A DNA stretch of 12,844 nucleotides from CAYVTV01 sp964454295 (GTDB lineage Bacteria > Bacteroidota > Bacteroidia > Bacteroidales > GCA-2748055), in NCBI GenBank assembly GCA_964454295.1, contig CAYVTV010000113.1, positions 1 through 12,844 of the forward strand. The letters are read 5' to 3'. Positions 1 through 6,334 of this stretch are shown one piece after another; within the stretch, counting starts at the first letter, position 1, and each line of letters begins with the position of its first letter. Below the pieces are notes generated by a model. The model saw only the letters and a list, made by a program, of their open reading frames with translations. It had not been told where the DNA came from and searched no databases. The translations under genes and the position numbers were made by a program.

Positions 1-157
1 AAAGGTGCCGTACAGACCCAATATTTTGTGTCTCACTAACGAAATTATATCAATTGGCTTATTGAGGCAGAAAAGAGAAAGTTAATTTAAGGAACAGTAA
101 TTAAAAACACATTTAGTATTAACAAAAAATCTGTAACCCTTTTTTAGGACGATACAA

Positions 158-919
158 TCAAATCTCGATTTTCAATCCGTCGTAAGCTAAACATACTCCT
201 GAGGGTAATTCATTCTGCAGCTTCTCATGCAAACCCATTTGATGGCTGATATGCGTAAGATATGCTCTGCGGGGGCTCAATTCATTAATTACCTGCAGGG
301 ATTCTGATAAACAAAAATGGGAGACATGTTTTTCTTTTCTTAACGAATTAATAATTAAATATTTAACCCCTGCCAGTTTTTCTTTCTCCTCCTCCGGGAT
401 GAAATTCGCATCAGTGATGTAGGCAAACTCCCCTATCCTGAAGCCCAGAACAGGTAATTTATAATGCATGACACGTATGGGAGTTACCTTTATCTGGTTT
501 ATGTATAACTCCCGGTTTTCTATTATATGAAGGTTAACCTCCGGGGCTCCGGGATATCGATGTTCACTGAAAATATAAGGAAATTCATATTTAAGTGCAC
601 GGGCAACTCTTTTTTCAGCATAAATATCCATTGCTTTTTTTTGCAGATGATTATAAGCTCTTATATCATCCAGACCTGCAATGTGATCACGGTGTTCATG
701 GGTATACAACACTGCATCAAGTTTTCTCACATTCGCAGAAAGCATCTGCTGGCGAAAATCCGGACTTGTATCAATGATTAAGGTGTGATCTGACTCTTCA
801 ATCAGTATCGAAGTACGTAATCTTTTATCCCTTTTATCAGTGGAAACACATGCCTCACAATTACAAGCTATTACCGGCACACCCTGTGAGGTGCCTGTGC
901 CCAGGAAAGTAATTTTCAA
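158..919 (-). CDS. MBL-fold metallo-hydrolase, PhnP-like
   Basis: Metallo-beta-lactamase-fold hydrolase of the PhnP type, 253 residues, probably cytoplasmic because no signal peptide is seen. Visible motifs are the N-terminal FLGTGTSQGVP strand and turn, the HxHxDH metal motif HEHRDH at residues 74-79, His152, Asp170 (YITDAN), and His223 (LTHISH), which together fit a two-metal active site. Cys19, Cys21 and Cys24 (CNCEAC) match the cysteine cluster that binds a structural zinc in PhnP-like proteins. PhnP is a cyclic phosphodiesterase, but the substrate of this relative cannot be read from sequence, and no phn genes are nearby. The start codon is TTG (917-919). It is accepted because the family's conserved N-terminus begins there and an in-frame stop lies about 13 codons upstream. 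The gene diverges from the methyltransferase at 1183. Confidence 0.9.
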   Translation of the reverse strand: MKITFLGTGTSQGVPVIACNCEACVSTDKRDKRLRTSILIEESDHTLIIDTSPDFRQQMLSANVRKLDAVLYTHEHRDHIAGLDDIRAYNHLQKKAMDIYAEKRVARALKYEFPYIFSEHRYPGAPEVNLHIIENRELYINQIKVTPIRVMHYKLPVLGFRIGEFAYITDANFIPEEEKEKLAGVKYLIINSLRKEKHVSHFCLSESLQVINELSPRRAYLTHISHQMGLHEKLQNELPSGVCLAYDGLKIEI

Positions 920-1011
920 AGTTTCTGGTTTTATTCCTGAATAAAAATTAAACTATGTGCGAAATTACAAAATAGATTTAGGAAATCAGGCAATGATGTG
1001 GTAATCTTGTG

Positions 1012-1019
1012 TATTTTTG
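1012..1019 (+). promoter_or_regulatory. Possible -7 element (TATTTTTG) for the RsmI-like gene
   Basis: TATTTTTG fits the Bacteroidota -7 consensus TAnnTTTG. It would give a leader of about 155 bases that contains the inverted repeat at 1061-1150. No convincing -33 TTTG was seen at the right spacing, and the motif is short enough to occur by chance in AT-rich DNA. Confidence 0.3.
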
Positions 1020-1060
1020 GGAAAAAGTGGAGGAGGTATCTGGAAGCAACACTTAAAAGA

Positions 1061-1150
1061 CTCTGTTTCTCTCTTTGTCTTCTCTTTGTAAAAAATCGTA
1101 TGTAACTGTTGTACGGAGAGACACAGAGAAACACAGAGAGACACAGAGAA
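1061..1150. repeat. ACACAGAGA tandem repeat with an inverted arm (imperfect hairpin)
   Basis: The right arm holds three copies of ACACAGAGA at 1121, 1131 and 1141, an exact 10-base period. The left arm (about 1061-1090) carries the complementary pattern CTCTGTTTCTCTCTTTGTC and related sequence. The arms pair over about 30 bases with a few mismatches and one gap, around a loop of roughly 25-30 bases. The element lies between two divergent genes and ends about 33 bases before the methyltransferase ATG. It belongs to the same style of repeat as the one at 12667-12705. Function unknown; a leader hairpin is possible. Confidence 0.7.
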
Positions 1151-1182
1151 AAAAATGAAAACAATATTAGAGTAATATTATA

Positions 1183-1890
1183 ATGACAGGAAAAATTTAC
1201 CTCATACCTAATCTTCTGGGTGAAAGTCTTCCGGGACAGGTAATACCTGAAGAAGTTATTAGCCGGATAAAAAAAATTAATTATTTTGTTGTTGAAAATA
1301 CACGTTCAGCCAGGAGATTTCTATTAAAAACAGGACATCCCTTAAAACCCGATGACATTACATTTTATGAAATAGACAAACACGATCACCTGTCGGGTAT
1401 TGAGGAGTATTTGCAATTATGTTTAGCAGGGAAAGACATTGGTATAATTTCGGAAGCAGGTATTCCAGGGATTGCTGATCCGGGATCAGAGCTTGTATTA
1501 TCCGGCCACAGTAAGGGGATAGATGTAGTTCCCCTGACAGGTCCTTCATCTATATTTCTTGCATTGTCTGCATCAGGATTAAACGGACAAAATTTTGTTT
1601 TTCACGGTTATCTGCCAGTAAAAAGTTCTGAAAGAATAAAAAGAATTAAAGAAATTGAGTCTTTATCGTCCGGAAATAAACAAACACAAATTTTCATTGA
1701 AACCCCTTACCGTAATATGGCTTTACTTTACGATCTTTTAAAAACCTGCCATCCATCAACTCTGTTGTGTATTGGAAGTGATATTACTACAGCTCAGGAA
1801 AGGATCAGAACTATGAGTGTCAAATCCTGGAAATCAGATATACCAGATCTGCATAAAATACCAGCTGTATTTCTGTTATTAAAGAAGTAA
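1183..1890 (+). CDS. SAM-dependent methyltransferase, RsmI/tetrapyrrole-methylase family
   Basis: SAM-dependent methyltransferase of the RsmI branch of the tetrapyrrole methylase fold, 235 residues. Motifs in order: KIYLIPN at 4-10 (in place of the RsmI ATPIGN), VENTR at 37-41 (compare AEDTR), EAGIPGIADPG at 91-101 (compare DAGTPxISDPG), PLTGPSS at 117-123 followed by ALSASGL, FHGYLPxK around 140-147, and ETPYRN at 173-178 (compare ESPHR). True RsmI, which 2'-O-methylates C1402 of 16S rRNA, is about 280 residues. This shorter form with an altered first motif is probably the paralogue common in Bacteroidota, so an rRNA target is an inference. The start is ATG, with no clear Shine-Dalgarno but an A/T-rich leader. 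It converges with the FKBP gene that ends at 1949. Confidence 0.85.
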   Translation: MTGKIYLIPNLLGESLPGQVIPEEVISRIKKINYFVVENTRSARRFLLKTGHPLKPDDITFYEIDKHDHLSGIEEYLQLCLAGKDIGIISEAGIPGIADPGSELVLSGHSKGIDVVPLTGPSSIFLALSASGLNGQNFVFHGYLPVKSSERIKRIKEIESLSSGNKQTQIFIETPYRNMALLYDLLKTCHPSTLLCIGSDITTAQERIRTMSVKSWKSDIPDLHKIPAVFLLLKK

Positions 1891-1948
1891 GCAGGCAGGG
1901 TAAATCATCAATCCACTTTCGGTTTCAGTATCCCGTATTGCGGACAGG

Positions 1949-2878
1949 TTAAAGAATGGACTTCAATTCAATCTCGAATATTATAGTTGCGTATGGAGGA
2001 ACAGGCACCTTGTATCCAAAGGACATGTCGGTAACAGAATGTTCACCAAATCCCAGATTATGTGGAACAATAATAATTGCTTTACCACCCACTTTCATTT
2101 TCTTTACACCCTCTTTCAGTCCTGATATCTCATAATAATCATCAAGTCGTAAGGACCGGCTGGTGGTCCCTGTTGTTGCAAGGATCCTGCCATCGATAAG
2201 GCTTGCTGTATATACTACTTCAACCCTTGAATTTGATGTTGGGACACTTCCGGTGCCGGTTACTGCTTCAATATAATACAATCCATTCTCATCCGGAAAC
2301 GCGATATATTCATTTTCATCAAGGTAAGCGCTGATCTGCTCATTTTCATATTCAACAGGATCCGGAATGATTTTAAGCATTTCGATATCATAAATCAATG
2401 AGCTATAAGCGGGAATTGTTCCGACAGGTGAAGAACCAAATCCAAGTGTGCTCGGAAAAATAAGGCGGGCAACTGTTCCTTCACTCATATAACCTAAGCC
2501 TTCATTGACGCCATATGGCGAGATGTATCCATATTGCATCTTATAAGGTCCGTACAATACATTTGAAGAATGCAGTTCATAAAACAAAGCAGTACTTTCA
2601 TCGGAAGTTCCATAAACCTTCTCTCCAGCCACTAATCTTCCGGTGAAATTAAACAACACATAATCTCCCGGAGAAGGAGTAACTCCAATCCCTGGTTGAT
2701 TTTCAATGTAATATAAACCTGAAGCTGTGGGAGCTACAGTAATATCATTTTCCTGCAGATATACACTAAGAAGTCTTAACTCGTCATCCAGTCTATCCTG
2801 GTGATCATTTTTCAAACAGGAAGAAAGACCCAGAATTATCCATAAAAGGTTTAAAAAAAATCTATACTTTAAGTTCAT
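1949..2878 (-). CDS. Lipoprotein with two FKBP-type domains
   Basis: Predicted lipoprotein of 309 residues: a basic/hydrophobic signal peptide ending in LSSC, with Cys21 as the lipidated residue. Two FKBP-like units follow, at about 50-170 and 195-309. They share a layout: a GLYYIE strand, a beta-sheet run, LGFG, and a final hydrophobic strand (YSSLIYDIEMLKI in the first, YATIIFEIELKSI in the second). The FD pair that normally follows the first strands of active FKBPs is not visible in either unit (RLVAGEKVYGTSDES and SLIDGRILATT). Prolyl isomerase activity is therefore doubtful; chaperone or binding use is possible. The start is ATG at 2878. An ATG at 2908 adds ten Lys/Gln/Asn-rich residues ahead of a normal signal peptide and is less likely. 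It is last in the run of minus-strand FKBP genes but has its own promoter-like motif at 2994. Confidence 0.85.
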   Translation of the reverse strand: MNLKYRFFLNLLWIILGLSSCLKNDHQDRLDDELRLLSVYLQENDITVAPTASGLYYIENQPGIGVTPSPGDYVLFNFTGRLVAGEKVYGTSDESTALFYELHSSNVLYGPYKMQYGYISPYGVNEGLGYMSEGTVARLIFPSTLGFGSSPVGTIPAYSSLIYDIEMLKIIPDPVEYENEQISAYLDENEYIAFPDENGLYYIEAVTGTGSVPTSNSRVEVVYTASLIDGRILATTGTTSRSLRLDDYYEISGLKEGVKKMKVGGKAIIIVPHNLGFGEHSVTDMSFGYKVPVPPYATIIFEIELKSIL

Positions 2879-2940
2879 GCTATTATTTTTTTGTTTTTGA
2901 ATAGTCATTGTTCATATTTTTGTTAATCAATAATATGCTA

Positions 2941-2955
2941 CTTCGCGCCATTGCG
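2941..2955 (-). repeat. CGCAAAGG-family repeat, degenerate copy
   Basis: On the minus strand it reads CGCAATGGCGCGAAG, two 8-base units. It matches the copy at 3984-3999 at 13 of 15 positions. It lies in the leader of the two-domain FKBP lipoprotein, between the promoter-like motif and the ATG. Confidence 0.55.
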
Positions 2956-2993
2956 TTTTCTTTATTTAACGCACTATTGGTATATATAAGATA

Positions 2994-3001
2994 CAAAAGT
3001 A
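2994..3001 (-). promoter_or_regulatory. Possible -7 element (TACTTTTG)
   Basis: TACTTTTG on the minus strand fits TAnnTTTG and sits about 115 bases upstream of the ATG at 2878, just past the stop of the preceding FKBP gene. No clear -33 TTTG. It suggests that the last FKBP gene can be transcribed on its own. Confidence 0.4.
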
Positions 3002-3020
3002 CTAAAAAAGGTTGCTGAAG

Positions 3021-3914
3021 CTAATTTATTTTACACACCTTTAACAATTCCAGCTCATAAATCAGTGCTGTATAGGGAGGAATGATACCCTCTCCGGCAC
3101 CAGAACTGCCAAAAGCAAGATCAGAAGGCAGAATGATCAATGCCCTGTCTCCTTCCCTCATCATCCCTATTGCATCCTCAATCCCCTTTATAACCATATA
3201 CTCCTGTCCATAAATAAATTCAAGGGCTTCCTCGCGTTTTTTTGTACTATCGAAATAACGGCCATCCAGGAATTTCCCTTCATAGTTAACGGAAACCATA
3301 TCCCCTTTTACAGGACGTGCTCCGTTACCAACCTTAGTTAGAATAAAATACATTCCACCGGGAGTAGGACTTACCTTAATTCTTTCCTGGTTAAGAAAAC
3401 TGCGGATAATCTCTTTCTCAAGTTCTCTCAGATCTTGTGCCCATTGCATGAACTGCATTTTGCCGGCTTCATATTCCTCGGCTGTTTGTATATCAAGTAC
3501 AGAAATATTCAGTTTTATCCTTTTATGATTTATTAAATATGCCGGAACAGGTGTTTTAAGATTCTTAACAAAGAAGTCGGAAGTATTGAAAATAAAACTC
3601 GCACTGTCACCCATATGCAATTTTATCAGACAGGCAAAAACTGAATTATTAAATCCGGGGTCTACCAGTCTGATCTTGCGGACTCCTTTAAAGAAAATGG
3701 AATCGTCTATTGTAGAATACGAAATATGGATAGTAACAAGATCGTTCTCCGATAGCTTACCTGCATTTGTTCCGAACTTATGCAGTTTAAAATGTACTTG
3801 TGGCTGTATTCTTTTATATCCTTTAAGACCGGAATTAGTACAAGACACTAAAAGCTGGAATGCACAAATCAGGACAACATGAAAGATGGGGTTCATCTGC
3901 ATACAGCAATCCAT
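3021..3914 (-). CDS. FKBP-type peptidyl-prolyl isomerase lipoprotein
   Basis: Predicted lipoprotein of 297 residues with hydrophobic segment FHVVLICAFQLLVSC and lipobox LVSC (Cys25). The C-terminal unit (about 185-295) is a good FKBP domain: VNYEGKFLDGRYFDS including the FD pair at 221-222, VIKGIEDAIGMMREGD from about 241, LAFGS, and IPPYTALIYELELL. The N-terminal unit (about 50-145) has the same strand order (NDLVTIHISYS, ALIKLHMGDSASFIF-like run, closing KLNISVLDI) but no FD signature, so it looks like a degenerate FKBP fold. An acidic helix at about 144-176 links them. The frame stays open to an ATG at 4094, but the extra 60 residues read through a repeat-bearing spacer. I therefore start at ATG 3914; 3896 is also possible. 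No Lys/Arg precedes the hydrophobic segment, so the start is unsure. Role: protein folding at the periplasmic face or outer membrane. Confidence 0.85.
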   Translation of the reverse strand: MDCCMQMNPIFHVVLICAFQLLVSCTNSGLKGYKRIQPQVHFKLHKFGTNAGKLSENDLVTIHISYSTIDDSIFFKGVRKIRLVDPGFNNSVFACLIKLHMGDSASFIFNTSDFFVKNLKTPVPAYLINHKRIKLNISVLDIQTAEEYEAGKMQFMQWAQDLRELEKEIIRSFLNQERIKVSPTPGGMYFILTKVGNGARPVKGDMVSVNYEGKFLDGRYFDSTKKREEALEFIYGQEYMVIKGIEDAIGMMREGDRALIILPSDLAFGSSGAGEGIIPPYTALIYELELLKVCKIN

Positions 3915-3983
3915 GTTCTTCAGGTAACTTAATCGTCTGATCCCCGACTTATAATGAATATCAGGTTCAATCGGAAAAATAAA

Positions 3984-3999
3984 CGCAAAGGCGCAAAGG
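3984..3999 (+). repeat. CGCAAAGG tandem repeat (two 8-base units)
   Basis: CGCAAAGGCGCAAAGG, two exact units, upstream of the chosen start of the FKBP gene at 3914. Ten bases (3985-3994, GCAAAGGCGC) are an exact inverted match to 4119-4128. Confidence 0.65.
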
Positions 4000-4118
4000 C
4001 TCAGTTTTAAAAAGCTGAATATGCGGAGAAGAACATATCTGATTAAATCAAAAGTTAAAAAAAATAATTTTATGTCTCTGCTTTCATTCTTCATGCTTTA
4101 CATTTCATTGTTTTTTTT

Positions 4119-4135
4119 GCGCCTTTGCCTCTGCG
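4119..4135 (-). repeat. CGCAAAGG-family repeat, inverted copy flanked by T-runs
   Basis: The minus-strand reading is CGCAGAGGCAAAGGCGC, flanked by runs of T on the plus strand on both sides. With the copy at 3984-3999 it forms an inverted pair bracketing about 120 bases. It lies between the FKBP genes that end at 4181 and begin at 3914. Confidence 0.6.
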
Positions 4136-4180
4136 TTTTTTTTTGCTTCTTAATGAGGTCGATAATGAACAGGGGGCATA

Positions 4181-4744
4181 CTATTGTACATATCTAACAA
4201 AAACATCATATATTAAAATTTCTCCGGGAGGAATTTTATCACTGTCGCCAAAGTTACCGTGTGCCAGATGAGGGGCCATAATAAAGCGGGCTTTGTCACC
4301 CTCCCGTAAAAGTAATGCTCCTTCTTCCAGGCCAGGTTCCACTCCCCCATGGCCTATACGGAAGGATTTTGGTTTCCCTTCGGGGGAAGCATCACATAAT
4401 GTGCCATCCAATAATGAGATCGTATAATCCAAAGCGATAATTTTATCTTTTTCCCCTCTCGCGCCTGTTCCATTCTCACAGATCATGTACCATAATCCTG
4501 TATGTGAGGTTTTCATATCCCATCCTACTCTTTCCACATAGGCCTCAATTATTTCCTGCTGCCGCTTTACAAGGTATTTGTTTATATTCAGTAACGACTC
4601 CGAAGCATCCCGGGTGGATTTATTATTCCGGCCTTCAGGATACTGTACAGGCCTTTTACAGGAAAAAAGGAAACCTGTTACCAATAAAATCAGGAGTGAG
4701 CAGGTAATAGAATGATAGTTGAAATATTTAACAGTAAATTTCAT
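4181..4744 (-). CDS. FKBP-type peptidyl-prolyl isomerase lipoprotein, GldI-like
   Basis: Predicted lipoprotein of 187 residues: signal peptide ending in LFSC with Cys29, a charged helix at about 50-75 (INKYLVKRQQEIIEAYVER), then TGLWYMI at 82-88 and a C-terminal FKBP domain. FKBP motifs are ALDYTISLLDGTLCDAS (the Asp of the FD pair kept at 118, the Phe replaced by Cys), GVEPGLEEGALLLREGD at 134-150, LAHGNFG around 160-166, IPP, and a closing ILIYDVFV strand. The layout resembles GldI, a gliding-associated FKBP lipoprotein of Flavobacteria, which is from memory also often next to a DHH phosphoesterase gene. No other gld genes are in view, so motility is not implied. The start is ATG at 4744, right after a TACTTTTG motif. 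An ATG at 4780 would add 12 residues before the signal peptide and put that motif inside the gene. Confidence 0.85.
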   Translation of the reverse strand: MKFTVKYFNYHSITCSLLILLVTGFLFSCKRPVQYPEGRNNKSTRDASESLLNINKYLVKRQQEIIEAYVERVGWDMKTSHTGLWYMICENGTGARGEKDKIIALDYTISLLDGTLCDASPEGKPKSFRIGHGGVEPGLEEGALLLREGDKARFIMAPHLAHGNFGDSDKIPPGEILIYDVFVRYVQ

Positions 4745-4758
4745 GTCCTTATTATGTG

Positions 4759-4766
4759 CAAAAGTA
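4759..4766 (-). promoter_or_regulatory. Possible -7 element (TACTTTTG)
   Basis: TACTTTTG on the minus strand fits TAnnTTTG. Transcription would begin about 7-10 bases downstream and give a very short leader to the ATG at 4744. It supports that start over 4780. The motif lies in the 57-base gap after the DHH gene, so read-through from that gene is equally possible. Confidence 0.4.
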
Positions 4767-4801
4767 CATGGGAGTTTCATAATTTCAGCTGATGGTAATA
4801 A

Positions 4802-5821
4802 TTATGTGAGTTGTTTTCTGAACTCCGGCAGAAGTTTCACGAACTGTCTCAGGGTATCTTCCATTGATTGCTTTACTTCTCCACCGGCAGCATTTAGATG
4901 TCCTCCCCCGTTAAAATATCTTGAAGAAAACTGATTTACATTAAAATTTCCCCGGGAACGGAAAGATATTTTGATATAATCTCTTTTCTCCATGAACAAG
5001 GCAGTGAAACGAATGTTTTTTATAGAAAAGGGAATATTTACAAAACCTTCCGTATCTCCGGGCAGATGATTGTATTGCTGCAGTTCTTTTTCTGTGAGGC
5101 TTATATAAGCAGTATTATATTCCGGCAGAACAACCATTTTCTCATTCAGACAATACCCCATGAGCTTCATCCGGGATTCAGAGAAGTTTTCATATACATT
5201 ACTGTAAATCAAGTCTTTGTTAATTCCGTGTTTCAACAGTTCTGCTGTAACATTAAACACCTGAGGATAAGAACAACTGTAGCTGAAACATCCTGTATCG
5301 GTCATGATACCGGTAAACAGGCATTCTGCGACATCCTTATCAATAAGATGCTGCAATCCAAGTTGATGGATTAGATAATACAATAATTCTGCAGTAGAAC
5401 CCAGTTTTGTAACGGAAATCTTCAAATCGGTGAAATCAGCAGGAAAAGGATGATGATCAATCAGGACTTTTATTGCCTTGCTTTTTATTATCTCTGCTTC
5501 TGCCTTTTTAAGTCTTTTTGGTTCATTGTAATCCACGCAAAAAATGATATCTGCTTTTTCAGCCCATAATTTTGTTTTTCCCGGGTTTTTCATATCCACG
5601 TTAATCAACTCCTGTCCCGGCAACCAGTGCAAAAACCCGGGATAGTCATTTGGTGTAATGATCATCACCTCCTTACCTGTTTTTTTTAGTACTAAAGCAA
5701 GAGCCATGGACGAACCTATAGCATCACCATCAGCATTTACGTGGGTTGTGATGAGTATGTTTTTCGCATTGTCAATCAGCGACTTAAGTTTTCCGATATT
5801 TTCCTGCGTGGTTATTTTCAA
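4802..5821 (-). CDS. DHH/DHHA1 phosphoesterase, NrnA-like
   Basis: DHH-family phosphoesterase of 339 residues, cytoplasmic. Family members such as NrnA degrade short oligoribonucleotides and/or pAp, or act on cyclic-dinucleotide products. Motifs: THVNADGDAIGS at 26-37 with metal ligands His27, Asp31 and Asp33; Asp97 in CVDYNEPKRL; the DHH triad at 122-124; Asp175 in GIMTDTG; and the DHHA1 substrate-binding GGGH at 305-308 followed by NAAGG. All expected catalytic residues are present and the length is normal. The start codon is TTG (5819-5821): the next in-frame ATG (residue 39) would remove the first metal motif, and an in-frame stop lies five codons upstream. It is the first gene of a likely minus-strand unit continuing into the FKBP lipoproteins. 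Confidence 0.92.
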   Translation of the reverse strand: MKITTQENIGKLKSLIDNAKNILITTHVNADGDAIGSSMALALVLKKTGKEVMIITPNDYPGFLHWLPGQELINVDMKNPGKTKLWAEKADIIFCVDYNEPKRLKKAEAEIIKSKAIKVLIDHHPFPADFTDLKISVTKLGSTAELLYYLIHQLGLQHLIDKDVAECLFTGIMTDTGCFSYSCSYPQVFNVTAELLKHGINKDLIYSNVYENFSESRMKLMGYCLNEKMVVLPEYNTAYISLTEKELQQYNHLPGDTEGFVNIPFSIKNIRFTALFMEKRDYIKISFRSRGNFNVNQFSSRYFNGGGHLNAAGGEVKQSMEDTLRQFVKLLPEFRKQLT

Positions 5822-5850
5822 GATGGTTATTATTTAACAAATTAAAAGAA

Positions 5851-5858
5851 CAAAGATA
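5851..5858 (-). promoter_or_regulatory. Possible -7 element (TATCTTTG) for the DHH gene
   Basis: TATCTTTG on the minus strand fits TAnnTTTG, about 30 bases upstream of the TTG start. It would give a leader of roughly 20-25 bases, which supports the TTG. No clear -33 element was seen. Confidence 0.45.
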
Positions 5859-5891
5859 GGATTTTTTTTTGTTGAGGGGTTATGCGGTTAA

Positions 5892-5924
5892 GGGACGAAG
5901 AAAGGGACGAAGGGGACGATACAA
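5892..5924 (+). repeat. GGGACGA repeat cluster ending in GGACGATACAA
   Basis: Three copies of GGGACGA start at 5892, 5904 and 5913. The last runs into GGACGATACAA (5914-5924), an 11-base string that recurs exactly at 147-157, beside the stop of the MBL hydrolase. It marks the edge between the DHH operon and the degraded patch. Function unknown. Confidence 0.6.
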
Positions 5925-5925
5925 C

Positions 5926-6160
5926 CTTTTTGAATCATATTCAGGCATGACTGGTTTACATGAACAATGGAAAGAACAGATACAGGAAGCCAGGAGGGAG
6001 AGGTTACGGATTAACAGAAAGGAAATATGCCGGCTTTGCAGATGCAAATCCGGTCAGGAAGGACACTGCGCTGGAAAAGATGCGTAATATTTCTTAAAGA
6101 AAGATTGAAATAATTAGAATTTAATGTAAATTGTTGTAAATTAATGTTTTTTATGGGCAG
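5926..6160. other. Spacer with short overlapping frames, no gene supported
   Basis: Two short plus-strand frames overlap here: one from ATG 5947 (46 residues, basic, with a CRLCRCKSGQEGHC stretch) and one from ATG 5960 (45 residues, containing KYAGFADANPVRKD). Neither has a recognisable family, and the overlap argues that at most one is real. Near 6121-6147 the DNA is very AT-rich, with TGTAAATT twice (6125 and 6135). Most likely decayed sequence. Confidence 0.3.
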
Positions 6161-6178
6161 TGTTGCAATATTGCAACA
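6161..6178. promoter_or_regulatory. 18-bp perfect palindrome, possible operator
   Basis: TGTTGCAATATTGCAACA is fully self-complementary. The symmetry stops at the next base on each side. Its size fits a dimeric regulator site better than a terminator, since it has no loop and no T-run. It lies about 19 bases beyond the stop of the RHS core remnant. The binding protein and the controlled gene are unknown. Confidence 0.45.
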
Positions 6179-6196
6179 GAAAATTCTGGATTTGGT

Positions 6197-6334
6197 TTAG
6201 AAATAGCTGGCATATTGGTATGGGGATACATTATTAAACTTCCCAGCGAATCTATCTTGTGTATGAAAACGTCCTAAAGTTGGGTCATAAAACCTTGCCC
6301 CGTAATCATACCGTTCAAAAATCCCTCTATTTTT
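6197..6334 (-). pseudogene. RHS repeat-associated core domain, fragment
   Basis: The minus strand from about 6316 reads ERYDYGARFYDPTLGRF, then HTQDRFAGKFNNVSPYQYAS, then Tyr-Phe and a TAA stop at 6197-6199. This is the hallmark end of the RHS core (YDYGARFYDPxLGRFxxxDP, SPYxYAxNNP). The match breaks exactly where NNP should follow YAS, and the open frame runs upstream only to a TGA at 6335-6337, into the end of the toxin frame. Only about 45 residues of a gene that is normally thousands of bases long remain, so it is a relic. In intact RHS genes the variable toxin tip starts just past this point. Confidence 0.85.

Noticed and set aside
1..39. Possible 3' end of a plus-strand gene (KGAVQTQYFVSH then TAA)
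   Set aside because: Only 12 residues at the window edge, with no recognisable family; any random frame can look like this.
931..1164. Minus-strand frame of 77 residues between the hydrolase and the methyltransferase
   Set aside because: It is largely a translation of the ACACAGAGA repeat and its inverted arm (FFSLCLSVFLCVS); low-complexity and not protein-like.
1891..1948. Bidirectional terminator between the convergent methyltransferase and FKBP genes
   Set aside because: The 58-base gap is where one would be expected, but I could not find a convincing stem with a T-run.
5869..6087. 72-residue plus-strand frame starting in the GGGACGA repeat
   Set aside because: The first part (KGRRKGRRGR) is repeat translation and the rest overlaps another frame of equal length; no family recognised.
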